Shown one piece after another: positions 32,483-43,252 of a stretch of DNA of 43,666 nt; position 1 is the first letter of the stretch; each line of letters begins with the position of its first letter. The translations under genes were made by a program, and so were the position numbers. The notes beneath the pieces are model-generated. The model saw only the letters and a list, made by a program, of their open reading frames with translations, was not told the DNA's origin and did no database searches. Source of the DNA: Teratosphaeria epicoccoides (Eukaryota; Ascomycota; Dothideomycetes; Mycosphaerellales; Teratosphaeriaceae); contig JADDMT010000189.1 of assembly GCA_021401465.1 (NCBI GenBank), forward strand, positions 1 to 43,666, written 5' to 3'.

Positions 32483-33829
32483 TTACTCATACAGCTCCTC
32501 CTCGTTGTCGGTCTTGTAGAGTGTACTTCGCTCGATCTGCGTGAACCCGTTCCCATCTTCATCATCACTTTCAATCAGCGTCGCATTCCTCTGCGTTCCT
32601 CCATCTCTCACCGCACTCTCGTCTGCCTCGTCCTCGTCCTCCCGCTGCTTCTCAAGCTCCTTCGCTCGCTGTATGCGCTTGATCTTACGTATCAACACTG
32701 GATCAGAAACCAAGTCATGCTTGGTCAGCATTTCCTTGCAACCACTGACTGGACATAGCACCATTCGGTCGTTGCCTCTGCGTTGTGTTCCATGGTCGAT
32801 GAGCTCCATAATCGCGTCTAGCTCGAAACTGTGGTTACACCTCTTGCTTGTGACGGGATCAACGTACTGTTGCATTGTAAGACAACATTTTGTGCTGACC
32901 TGTACTCTTGCGACAGCAATATCGTCATCCGAGTCTTCATCGCCTCCGAGCGGGCCGCGATGGGTGATGCCTGGAGCAGGCTCAGTCCCCTCTGCGAACC
33001 AGTCTTCCGGGTCGGGCATTGGCGCATCCTCGTCTCCAGTCCGGGCGTCATGGACGAGCTTCCGGAACTCGACGTAACGGTCATTGGTCGCGTATCGATC
33101 GTAGAGTGATTTACTTTGGTAGCGCGTCTTTCCGTCCGCCAATTTCTGTTTGAACACATCCACAGCGCTCCGGGCCTGCTGAGTGCCTGTGGTTGGGGCG
33201 GTAGGCTGGATTTCAGGATACTCGTCATCATCCTCACTTCCCGCGTCCGATCCACCACCTCTCCTTGGTCGTGCTTTCGAGCGCATGTGCTGTGTGCTGG
33301 CCTGTGTGCTGGCGTGCTCGCGCGCCTCATCCGCTGTCTGGCTGATCGACTGCTTGATTGTACTGATGCCTTGTTGCCCGTCAATGATCTTGCGCATGCT
33401 CTCGTCCATGCGCTCAGTCATATTGTCGACCTTCTTCCGCAGCTGGCTGAGCGCCTGTTCAAGGTCACCGACGCCCTCATCGTCGTCGCCCTCCCCATTC
33501 TGTCTACTGCGCTTCCGGCTGTTCAACCGGCTTTCGTTCTCCTTCAACCGATCATTGATATCGACAGCGCCCGTTTGAATGTAGTCGACAACCTCGTTGA
33601 AGTGCCTGTCCAATTGCTTGAGCTTCGCATCTTGCAGCAGAGCAGACAGGTCGCGTTGCGCCTTGGGATTCAATGGAAATTGTGGTGGCTCGTAATCGGG
33701 CCGTTTGTTTGCACCACTGCTCGGTCTGCCCACTGTGCTGGGTGCTGGCGTCGCCGTCACGCCCCGTCCACCTCCATACCGACTGCTGGCTGGCGTGGCG
33801 GCGTTTACAGACTGTTGGACGCGTGACAT
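32483..33829 (-). CDS. NSE2: NSE2/MMS21-type SUMO E3 ligase of the SMC5-SMC6 complex (448 aa)
   Basis: The product adds SUMO to targets while docked on SMC5, in DNA repair and replication-fork stability in the nucleus. No intron is needed; the ATG is at 33829. Residues about 50-180 hold the helical part expected to contact SMC5 (DAKLKQLDRHFNEVVDYIQ, LSQLRKKVDNMTERMD). The SP-RING lies at about 313-366: C315, C331, H333, C359 and C364 are the visible ligand positions (C316-L-T, PVTSKRCNHSFE, LCPVSGC). The usual CPLT start reads CCLT. An acidic tail follows. It is longer than the yeast protein because of low-complexity linkers. Family call is secure from the SP-RING plus the long N-terminal helices; PIAS-type ligases carry other domains that are absent here. 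Confidence 0.9.
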   Translation of the reverse strand: MSRVQQSVNAATPASSRYGGGRGVTATPAPSTVGRPSSGANKRPDYEPPQFPLNPKAQRDLSALLQDAKLKQLDRHFNEVVDYIQTGAVDINDRLKENESRLNSRKRSRQNGEGDDDEGVGDLEQALSQLRKKVDNMTERMDESMRKIIDGQQGISTIKQSISQTADEAREHASTQASTQHMRSKARPRRGGGSDAGSEDDDEYPEIQPTAPTTGTQQARSAVDVFKQKLADGKTRYQSKSLYDRYATNDRYVEFRKLVHDARTGDEDAPMPDPEDWFAEGTEPAPGITHRGPLGGDEDSDDDIAVARVQVSTKCCLTMQQYVDPVTSKRCNHSFELDAIMELIDHGTQRRGNDRMVLCPVSGCKEMLTKHDLVSDPVLIRKIKRIQRAKELEKQREDEDEADESAVRDGGTQRNATLIESDDEDGNGFTQIERSTLYKTDNEEELYE

Positions 33830-34176
33830 TCTTCTGCTGTAAATATCGAATTCAGGTGCCGATGACGAGCTCCAGGGTTTATCACGACGCGTGAGAGACG
33901 CGACTTGAGAGCACGGACCGCCATCAACTCACATACTACGGGACACTAGCTACGTACCTTACTTTCAGTTTCAAGGCCGCATTTCTCCTAGAGCTGATGC
34001 CCAATATATCGCATACGATCTTCACGACAATTGCATCCCATATACACCTCCTTTGGCGCCATCACTTGCGACAGAGGTACTTCCTCACAGATGCCGCCGA
34101 GAACATGCCCCTCCTCATCGAAAATGATATGTGTACCACCATCACTCATTCATTACTCGTTCCCTTCACCCTCTTA
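33830..34176. other. Intergenic between NSE2 start and the carrier's 3' end
   Basis: About 350 bp with the NSE2 promoter side at the left. No coding signal or repeat is seen. Confidence 0.5.
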
Positions 34177-35318
34177 TCACTTGGTGAGAAAATTCAGGTA
34201 ATCAGCCACGATGAGCGTGACCATTCTGTCTAGGTGTCAGCAGCGCTACCACTTTCAGGAAGGTAAGGTATCGGTTGATACTCACGCATGTGGCGCAATT
34301 CTGACATAATAGGTTGAGAATCCTCGATAGAACCTCAAAGGCCCTGGACGAACGCGGTCAGCTCAGATCTGGAAATGTCAGTGTCTAGCGGAAACTCACC
34401 CTCTTCCTTGATCACCTTGCCAAAACAGTCAAACATGCCCTTGTACGGCAATGTCCCATCTGGCTGCTTCGACTGCTTCTGCAACCGCGTCTTCACAAAG
34501 TCGAATGGCAGCGAAAAGAATGAAGCAAAGAATCCAGCAATCGCAGATGCCGTCAGCGTCTGTGCTCTTGGACCCAGAGAAGTCTCCTTCAGCTGCGACT
34601 TCGCTTCCGAGAAGAACGCGAGCTGGCCGAAGTTGAGCGCCATGGCTCTTACGACCGTCGGGTATGCACCCGCCCATAATCTCAGTACACCTTCGTTTCT
34701 CGCAATGGACTTCAAGGCATCACCGACGCCTCTGTAGTTTGCTCTCTGGGCCGCGGGCTTCAGGCCATCACTCTGCATTCTGATCAACGCCAGATCGGCT
34801 GGATTACCGAACAGTGCTGCCAGACCTCCCGCAGCCAAGCCAGCACCCGCGCGCTCTTTGAAGCCAATCTTGGTGCCCTTCTCTTGTGCTCTTGCGGACA
34901 AGCTCTTCATGAATGTCTCGAAGAAGCCTAATCTTGCCGTGGTGTACACAGCCTGCCGAAGCAAGCCTGCGGACAGTCCGGTGTACAGGTCCATGACCTT
35001 GCCCGCCGCTATGATCTCCCTTGTCACGCTGATCGGCGTCGGCTTCAGCCCTGTCTTGACGCCCTCGCCTGCCAGCTGGAGGCGGACTTTGATCATATCG
35101 ATGGGCTGGATGACTGTGGTTGCCGCCATACCAGCAAGTCCACCATTTACGAAGGGCAAGGCGGCTCGCACAAGAGGCATGTGTAGGAAGTCCTGCGTTG
35201 CTGCCGAAGGATTCTCGCGAGCTTTCTGAACGACAGCTGGTGCGTCTGCCGCAACGTCTTTGGCGGAGCTGAGCACCGCATCGCCCTTGCGCTTGGCGGC
35301 TTCTATTGCTTGACTCAT
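34177..35318 (-). CDS. Mitochondrial 2-oxoglutarate/malate-type carrier (341 aa, three exons)
   Basis: An inner-membrane exchanger of the mitochondrial carrier family. Exons: 35318-34400, 34343-34286 and 34225-34177 (1026 nt). Introns are 56 bp (GTGAGT...TCCAG) and 60 bp (GTGAGT...GACAG). Three carrier repeats are visible: PIDMIK (72-77), PADLALIR (from 173) and PFDFVK (271-276), with GGLAGMAATTVIQ before the first. After intron 1 the protein reads PLRFYRGFSTYYVRIAPHA, then MVTLIVADYLNFLTK; this ending and the first-repeat sequence match the oxoglutarate/malate (OGC) subfamily. The start is the first ATG (MSQAIEAAKRK). An extra Ala/Lys-rich segment of about 50 residues precedes the first helix. 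A dicarboxylate carrier is the main alternative. Confidence 0.9.
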
Positions 35319-35766
35319 GCTGTCGGTGAAGGAGGGGTGGTGCGGATCGAAGTAGAGGATGTCAAGGTCGAACAACGTGGCGGCTTTTTCTTATTGCTGG
35401 CGGTGAGTATGGGTAAGGACGTTGAAAGAAATTTCTGTCTTGCTCAAACCCAATAGCGGTTGTTGTCGAGGATCAAGCGAACAGCTAGAGAAAGAATGTC
35501 AGCACCGAGTTCACGAAACACACTTCTGCAGCTACATGCGGCAGTCACTAGCCCGCGTCGTTTTGGAAGAAGGCCTGGCATCCAGCACTGAGCACGAGCT
35601 CCAACTTTCAAGTCGCCATCCAGTGCCTACAGCAGGAGAGAGCGGCTGGCCTGGTCCGACGTGTCCTCAACTGCACGTGCCGATGCAGGGTACTAAACTC
35701 CCCCGAATCTGCCCGGTATATGAGAGGGTTGACTCACATGTCAAGAACGCTTATCCACGTTGTCAA

Positions 35767-36282
35767 TTACGTGTTCACGTAGCCGGTCCACGCGTGCCCC
35801 GCGATGTCGCTTAGGCTATCCACATAGATGTCTCCCTCGTCCTCTCTTGTCTTCGGGCGATCGATTGTTCCTAGCTTGAGCGATTTATGAGGGTCTTCGG
35901 CGACGAGTTTCAGCAGGTCGGTCAATGAGCGGTCCTGGGAACCGCAATCTCGATCAAGTCACCAGTAGGACCTAGACTAGCATATACTGGCAAGCATACA
36001 GCTCCGATGCTGGGTTGGGTTGAGGGTGTTGATGAGTGACAATGCGAGAGAAAGCTACAAGTCACGTTCCGTTCCTACCTTGCGATTGCCGCGGTATCCT
36101 TCTCTCTATGTACCTACGCTTACCCTAGGCAATGCAGAGCTCTGGAAGTCTGGTGCTTCCTCCCGGCCGCGTGCTAGCTTGTTTGGAGCTTTCTCGTACC
36201 GTTGTAGTTGGCTGGCTTTCCCCGCAATCGACCACGCGGCGGAGGTGTTTGGGGCATTTGAGCTTCTAGCCTTACGGATCAT
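35767..36282 (-). CDS. Possible small gene, exon structure unresolved
   Basis: Three coding-like minus-strand segments lie in order. From an ATG at 36282, MIRKARSSNAPNTSAAW and onward reach a GTAAGC donor near 36123. A middle piece reads IGAVCLPVYASLGPTGDLIE (about 35940-36010). The last piece, RSLTDLLKLVAEDPHKSLKL and onward, ends GYVNT and a TAA at 35767. The middle and last pieces overlap in different frames near 35930-35940, so there is either a second small intron (53-bp GTATAT...CAG fits phase 0) or a one-base frameshift. I do not recognise the protein. It could be a real two- or three-exon gene or a decayed one. The 36106-36483 frame also continues upstream of the chosen ATG. Confidence 0.35.
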
Positions 36283-37390
36283 CGCGGTGCTGAGGAGGCT
36301 AGTTTCAGGTCTTCTGCGGGAAGGAAGAAAACGGAGACATGGGCTGTGAATATATGTAGTGAAGAGTGTTGAGTCGACTGGAGGTTTCGTCGCCGTATAT
36401 TTGTTTCTCCGGGCAGTCAGCCGATGACGCTCGTAGCTTCGCGATGGAGTATGTGCATAGAAATATCCCATCAAGTATCTCATGATTTTTTCAACGAGTC
36501 TTACCTTGCCTTGGCAACTTGAGGATATATAGAGGACTAGGAGGTATTGTGCGAGCTGTCCAAAGTCAGGGTGGGGTTGTTCGGCTTAGGCAAGGGATGG
36601 CGTTCGCGCTCTATCAAGATGCTCGTCAGGGCTAGTTTGATCATTGTCGGAACTGTGGCAATCAGATTTTTCCTCACGCGTACCATGCTGGTCGTGCCGT
36701 GCAGACGTCTTGAGTCTGCGAGCCTGGAATGAGCTACGACCACTTATGTAGAGCTCACGGGGAAACGCACGGGTATTAGTCGACAGTGACTACGTCAGCC
36801 CACCAGACAGTCAACTGCTTGATTGCAATAGTCTACTTATGATGCTCAAAAGTAAAAATTGCATGCAGTCAACAGCACTATCAGTGAAAATAGCCGTGTC
36901 AACAAGCAATCAACCTGTCAGCGAGCGATCAACCTTATCAAGCAATAAGCAGCCACGTCAAGTACTCATTTGACATGGTTGAATCACGGAGTCATGGCAG
37001 GTCGATATTGCTTCGGCTTGAAGGGCTTAATGAGACTTTCGATCGTAGCGTTTCTCCGAACCGTCTAGGTTATGGCAGGGTGTTGTTTAGTAAGTCCCAC
37101 TAGTCGCGAGGTAAGGTGTCCGATGTAAGACAAGGCTGTATCACGAGAACACCGTAGTAGCGTATGTGGTGACTACAAGCCTCTGCAGAAAATTATAGAT
37201 AGGAGTGATAGCGCTCATCTGAAAATACCATGCATTTAAAACACCACAAAATGGCAATATACCTATTTAATAGTTATGAGCCTAGGTCGCGATTCCGCAG
37301 ACTCTTAGGTTTTGACAATCCTTAGAGACTACTTAATCGCAAGAACGCATCATTTGCAAACTAAATATTACTTACAATTCAAATTTGCAT
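36283..37390. other. Right-hand boundary of the gene island
   Basis: No gene is seen. Composition is balanced to about 37200 and becomes TA-rich by about 37400. The Copia 5' LTR should lie near here, but I could not set its limits; the bases around 37270-37320 are candidates for the LTR end and primer site. Confidence 0.4.
36898..36953. repeat. 19-bp tandem repeat (about three units)
   Basis: Units GTCAACAAGCAATCAACCT (36898-36916) and GTCAGCGAGCGATCAACCT (36917-36935) are followed by a partial third (TATCAAGCAATAAGCAGCC). Same unit as at 29863-29900. Confidence 0.6.
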
Positions 37391-37415
37391 CCTATACTAC
37401 TTATCTGTAATAGAG

Positions 37416-40320
37416 AAATTTGACATAAACTTATTAGCTATAGCTCTTAGCACTATGCTAAAAGACAAGATCCTGTTCGATTTCACTAAGTACAACAAGT
37501 AGCATAATGAAGCTAAGGCTAAGGCTATTAATCTTGAGATCTAGTAGTACTTTACTAATAAGCTAGGGGTTATAAGAGAGGCTAAGCTAGTACCTCTAGT
37601 CATAATAGCTTGTCTAAACTTTCCTCTAATAAATGCTACCTAAGAAGAATGTTATAACTATAAGAATGCGAAAGAACTGTAGACTAAAGCTAAGACTGAC
37701 TTCTTATACGCGACTAAATAATACGAACGATTTACTAACTACAGAACAATATTCAAGATGTATCTTGACAAAATAATCCTAAATATGTATTTAACAGAAC
37801 TAAATACTAACTAAACGACACTAGCTCTATAGTAGGACTTTATTATGACAAACCTCTCTCTAACTAATAAGAACTGTCGCTAGATGCTTACTAATAAGAA
37901 CTTAACTCTTAGGAGTAGCGGACAAGTTAAGACAATTAAGAACTAGTTTATAGAATAGCTTGACTATAAGGTAAAGCTTATCCGCTATAATTACAAACTC
38001 TAGCATGTAGTTGTTAAGGACTTCTACAGAGCCTTTAAGTCCATAATTAATCTAACTACTAGCCAGATAGCAGCTACTTAGGCTAATCTATCATCTGCAG
38101 TTAATTTCTGCAGGAACTTCATTAGGCGTAGACTAGCAAATCTTCAAGTTACTAGGTCCTAGGCTTATGCTACCTTTAGTAGTGTAGCTCTACCTGCATA
38201 AAGTACGTCTTTAGTAGATGATCTAGTAGTAGTTAACCTACGACCAGAACAGCCACGACGTCAGAAAACGTGCTCAAATTAGACAGGGAAGACTACAGAC
38301 AAGGCCTATATCAGATTATAGAGCTACCTGACTATTAATCACAAGATTAGGCTAGCACTAGACGAGATGTTAGGCGAAGATCGCCAAGCATTCTAGTACT
38401 ATTAGCAGATCCTTAGAAATAATCGTGATAAGTGCATAACCTAAGCTTAGAAGTTCGGAGACCCTGAAGCTATCAAGATCTAGAAGAAGACCTATAGTAG
38501 TAACATCTTAGGAGCAAAAAAGTCAATCGGATAATTAGTTAATGTCGCTATTACTACTACGGTACACATAACTAGGCACTCGGTGTTTGCTACCTAGAGC
38601 AGAAGTAGTATAGCGATTACTATGCTTCTAGATAGCAGGTCAAATGTGCATATCATTAACAGTCTATACATTAGGATGTTCATGCCTACAAGATATCCTT
38701 CGGAGATGACTATTAGGTCTAGAAAGTTAATTAACAAGCTAGTAGTTTAGGGAAACCTAACAGTAGACATCAGAGGTTAGGATGGCGAGCCTATTAAGTT
38801 GAGACTAAGAGATGTGCTGCTTGTCCCTAGCTTCTACGTTAATATCATCTTAGAAGAGGTAATGTTTAAAGACTACGGACTATTCTACAACTGCCGAGCT
38901 AGTTAGTAGCTAGATAAGCATGACAACCTAGTTATGACAGTAGTAAAGGATTAATTATCGTGGATTAAGCTGATACAACGAGAGGTAGACACATCTTCGC
39001 TAAATATTACATAATAGCTATCACGAGAAGATAGCTTACTAATGTTAGTAGCAGACGCTCTTTAGTAATAGGAAGTCGATAGCTACAAGAAGGCCTTTAT
39101 AGCGTAGTCTAGCTAGCAGCTACTACAAAACAGGAAGATGTCACTAGCACTTACCTACAGGGTACTTGGCTACATCTCTAAAGACAGGATCGACTACATA
39201 CTAAAGGCAGTTACTAGCGTGAGTTTCGCTAGAGATACGCCTGCTCCGTTAACTAATAAGTGCAAAACTTACGCACTATCTAAAAGCAAGCGAGTTATCT
39301 TAAGAAGACAGTAATTCCGGACGAGACTCTTATTACTGCTTAGTAATGTCATAATAGACATTACGGAGTTTGACTTGGCGTTTAATAGTTACAGGTACAT
39401 AGTACATGCCTATAATGCTAACACTAAGTTACACTTTGTCTAGACGATAGTATCCTACAGACAGGGAGACCTTCTTGCCTGCTATTAGGAACTACAGCGG
39501 TTTGTCAAGAATTTTAGTCAGGAAATGTATGTTCTAACTACTAACAATGACTATTGCCTAGGTCTTGTCTTTAGGTCTGTTCTTTAATCAGACAACATGC
39601 TATAGAAACAGATAGCGGCATATACTCTAGAGTAGGATCCTGTAGAGAGAGGTAGTTAATTAGTGATTTAGCTAGCGAGGTCTCTAGCGATTAGTAGAAA
39701 TTTGCCTGAAAATCTCTGGCTAGAGTTAGTCGTAGTAGCTACGTACATCCTTAATTAGTCACTAACTCTATTAATTAGCTACAAGACTCCATTTAAAGCA
39801 TGTTACGGCAAAAAGCCTAGTATTGCCTATATGTTCGTAGTTAGGGCGAGAGCGTACGCTTATAAGACCTGTGACAGTAACCTACTAAAGAGAGCAAAAC
39901 TACAGGCTTGTACGCACATTAGGTATTTAGTCGGCTTTAAGGGTCATAACATCTATCGCATCTAGATCCTGTTAAAGGGAGTAATAATCCGGACTAGAGA
40001 TGTGATCTTCGATGAGTCTAGGAGGTACTCTAAGCGTGATATCGACCTTGCGGCAGTTATCGACTCGGGCATTAATGTAGTAGTAGATCTACAGGACCCG
40101 TAAGGAGCGTTTAAATCGCAGTTTAATGACTTGATCTTTAAGACGTTAGCTGTCCGCAGGGACATGCGACTAGCTAAGGGGGTAGACTCTTAGGACTCTC
40201 TAATAGATGATGTTAATCATCCGTATTATCTAGAACCGGAGTTTAAGTATGATTAACCGTATTATCTAGAACCGGAGTTTAAGTATGAGATCACGCGGAG
40301 TTTTCCGCTAGGTAAGTAGG
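37416..40320 (+). pseudogene. Copia gag, protease and integrase region
   Basis: A gag-like helical start (FDINLLAIALSTMLKDKIL) leads to the protease at 38631, where the active-site D-S-G now reads D-S-R (LLDSRSNVHIIN), a G-to-A change. The integrase zinc-binding region is recognisable as LGYISKDRIDYI, then CKTYALSKSKRVI (about 39165-39300); a His and a Cys of the HHCC ligands read Tyr. The core follows with DITEFDLAFNSYRYIVHAYN and, near 39680-39790, NLPENLWLELVVVATYILNW. Many TAG codons interrupt it. Confidence 0.8.
40221..40292 (+). repeat. 36-bp in-frame tandem duplication in Copia pol
   Basis: CCGTATTATCTAGAACCGGA starts at 40221 and again at 40257, with at least 32 bases identical. The period, 36 bp, adds 12 codons without shifting the frame. 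The two copies are nearly identical despite heavy mutation around them. Confidence 0.8.
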
Positions 40321-41836
40321 AACTAAGCTAACACTTCTTTGAAAACATCTTTCCTACGCTTGATCTAGAGCATAGCCCTCTGACAGGTACGCTATTAGGA
40401 CAGAAGAGAATTGCAGCAGAAGCTAGTCTAGACAAGGACTTTCTCTTTCCGCATAATAATAAAAGGACGAAGATCGCGTGTGTAGTAATCCTAGAGCGAG
40501 TAATTGTTAACAATATCATCTACAAGAATCTAGACTATCCTGTGTATATTCGATTACTGCTACTACTACCTAAGCGATAGAAAGAGCTAGTAACTCATCT
40601 GTATAGCAAAGAGTTTAAATAAGCGGCACATGTTAAGTTTAACAAAGGACTATTAACAAGAACATACTATGCTGTCCCTAAAGAAGAAGCTAAGGGTAAG
40701 TTATTACCTACAACATAGGTCTAGGGCTATAAGGGCGATGATCTTAGTGTCCTAGTTAAGCACAAAGGCCGACTCTGCAGAAGAGGCGACCTCTAACAGA
40801 CCGAACTTAATACCTACGTAGCGACTCTTAGCTTAAAACTCTTCAGGCTAATGATGGCTCTTATTAGGTACTTCAATCTTTAGACACTATAACTCGACGT
40901 AGTAAATGCCTTTCTAAACTTACTATTGCTAAAACCGAAGTACTTATAAATACTAGACGGCTTTAAGCACCTACTAGAGTACGTAGGAAAAGTGTTAAAG
41001 TGCGAAAAGGCATTGTACGGATTTAAGGAGTCGCTAAAGCTATAGTACGACCTGCTAAAGGGAACTCTAGATAATCTTAGATTAAGAGAAGTTAAGTCGT
41101 GTATCTAGGGGGTAGGCAAAATTCTAGTGTTCTTCTTTGTAGATGATATTAGTATTATCTTCCTACTAGAAGACCGAGACTTAGCGTAGAAACTTAAGGA
41201 AGGTTTGATAAGGATCTATGAGATGCGTAACCTAGGGGAACTAGCATACTTCTGTGGCATCAAAGTTAGCAGAAGTATAGCCGCCTAGACGTTGTCTCTT
41301 ACCTAGACCTCATATGTCGAGAAGATCGGAGCTCGCTACTAGATCAACTGTCCTGTTAATAGCCTAGGTCCTAAAACGCCTCTCCTACTCGACTTCACTA
41401 CTACGAGTAATGAGACTGTAACTCCTTATCTAATTAGCGAGTTTAGATCTAAAGTCTAAAGCATTAACTTCGCCGCTATATAGACTTGCCTAGATATTAC
41501 ATTCGTAACCTCGCTACTCTCGCGTTACCTTAAGAACCTGTCTCGCTAACACATTAAAGCTACTAACTATCTTATCTGCTACCTTCTATTAATAAAGTAC
41601 CTAGGGATAACCTATAGACTAGACATAGTGCTACAGGAGTTTTATAGTATGTCGGACGCCTTATTTGCTAATAATAATGAGACCTAGAAGTCTAGTGAAG
41701 GTTTTGTGTACATGCTGTTTAGTAGGCCCGTAGATTAGAAGGCAGTTAAGCAGACTATAGTCACAAAGTCAAGCACTAAGGCTAAGCTGTATAGTCTGAG
41801 TCATGCTAGGTCGGAGATGATGTAGTAGAAGCGCAC
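40321..41836 (+). pseudogene. Copia reverse transcriptase and RNase H (truncated)
   Basis: RT blocks are readable with TAG as Trp: WLDVVNAFLN, then KCEKALYGFKESLKLWYD, and the catalytic FFVDDISII at about 41133-41156. The block NLGELAYFCGIKV follows. RNase H begins near 41655 (DALFANNNETWKSSEGFVY, then PVDWKAVKQTIVTKSSTKAK) and is cut at 41836 just after MMWWKR, so its last segment is missing. Confidence 0.85.
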
Positions 41837-41998
41837 TGTGAAGGGCGAAGCCCTGAGTCTTAGCACAGGCTAGGGCCTGTGCGACCCCTGACGAAGCCGG
41901 CTATAAAAGACCGGACAGCTAGCAGATAGTCCTTCTCTCCCCATCGTACTTGTTGAATACCACATGAACCCCTGTGTATACGCTGTTTACCCGTGACA
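41837..41998 (+). repeat. 5' LTR (162 bp) of the right-end element
   Basis: It runs TGTGAAGGGC to CCGTGACA. TATAAAA at 41902-41908 is a likely promoter. An 8-bp hairpin, GCACAGGC / GCCTGTGC (41863-41870, 41875-41882), lies upstream of it. The reverse complement of 15211-15375 matches it over its length. Confidence 0.85.
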
Positions 41999-42019
41999 TT
42001 AAGTACGATCAATTTCACC

Positions 42020-43225
42020 ATGGATAGGCCGTCTCCTAGCCAATTAACCCCGGTGTCCGAAGGATCCACGAACGAGGAAGCGTTAGCAGAAATGCGTCGT
42101 GTCGTCGAGGGAATGCATACCTAGCAACAGCAAATTATGGCCGAGCTGACAGCCACGAGGGCCGCGTTAAATGAATCGGAGTCCCGACAGCGACAGAACC
42201 CGGGCGTCCTGTCGGAGGAGCTACTGAAGACCCTCGCGGACGCGCTAGCCGTAGCAACGCGTGCGAACTCCGTCGTAGAACCGACAGTACCCCGAGAATG
42301 GAGGCTACTAACGTGGGACAGAAAAGCCGAATCGTTCAGGGATTACCTGCTCCGTATTAGGAGTTCGTTTAGGGCGCGCTCTAGGGTAAAACCCCCGATA
42401 GGCGCAGATTATTACTAGAACACGATCTACGACACCCTCCCCGCTCGCTAGCGCGCCCGGATGCGCCATTTCTAGGAGAAAGGAGGCCCGGACGGAGCGA
42501 AGGACCCCAAAGCTTTCCTCACGCAACTCGAGGCCGTGTTCGCGGACAGTAACGAGACGGCGAGAGCTCTGGAACAGCTCACGAACCTCCGACACGCGGC
42601 AGGCCAACCATGGCACAAGCACTAGCTAGAATTCGACGAACTCCTGCTGTCTGCAGGAGGAGACTAGTAGACAGATGACGCGAAGATCGGATACCTCAAG
42701 AATTCGTTTTCGAACCCTGCCAGGATGTACACGGCGAACGTGAGAGACAAGGGGGACTACTACGCGTTTGCGGAGGAGGTCGAAAGGGTCATGACAAACT
42801 CCGAGGCAACCGACCAGTTCAAGGCAGCCTATAGGAGGTAGTTAAGAGACAAGAACAAGGACTCCGAAGGTATTCCCATGGCTGCCATGCAAGTGCCTAA
42901 CCCCGGAGTCGGATCCCGAATAGACGCGGATAGGGATACGGTCATAGCACTGACTCGTACCGCAGGAGACCGATATGACGGCAAAGGACCCCGACAAAAC
43001 AACGGGGGGAAACGACGCGCCAGATAGGTAGACGCCACGGAGAGAGAGAAACGCCGGGAGAATAACCTGTGCTACCGCTGCGGAGCGTCTAGACATCAAG
43101 TTAAGGGGTGTCCCTACGCCTCGGCTATACCCCTAGCCCAGATCAATACGACTAGAGTGTCGCCATCGCTAGAGGACGATGGAATAGCAGAGGAACCCAG
43201 GAGGAACAACTCGGGAAAAGATTGA
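42020..43225 (+). pseudogene. gag: Gag polyprotein with CCHC zinc knuckle (401 codons)
   Basis: From the ATG at 42020 one frame runs 401 codons to a TGA at 43223-43225, broken by about ten TAG codons attributable to former TGG. The N-terminal third is helical and charged, the middle has capsid-like text (KAFLTQLEAVFADSNETARA), and the zinc knuckle C-X2-C-X4-H-X4-C is intact at 43070-43111 (CYRCGASRHQVKGC). The end overlaps a -1 frameshift signal (43213-43252). Apart from the TAG codons it looks recently functional. Confidence 0.85.
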
Positions 43226-43252
43226 CTCCCGCTCGGAGTCAGGAAGCGGGAG
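43213..43252 (+). promoter_or_regulatory. -1 ribosomal frameshift signal between gag and pol
   Basis: The heptamer G-GGA-AAA (43213-43219) is in the gag frame, as the X-XXY-YYZ rule requires, one codon before the gag TGA. After a 6-nt spacer an 8-bp perfect stem follows: CTCCCGCT (43226-43233) and AGCGGGAG (43245-43252) around an 11-nt loop. The protease frame is -1 relative to gag and open across the site. Confidence 0.8.

Larger units (their letters stand above)
37390..41836 (+). mobile_element. Ty1/Copia retrotransposon, RIP-damaged, 3' end interrupted
   Basis: Gag, protease, integrase, RT and RNase H follow in the Copia order. Codons at 37416 (gag), 38631 (protease), 41136 (RT FVDD) and 41655 (RNase H) are all in one frame, so over 4 kb there is no net frame change; damage is by substitution to TAG/TAA. 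The element breaks off within RNase H at 41836, where the TG of another element's LTR begins. Its remaining 3' part would lie beyond the window. Confidence 0.88.
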
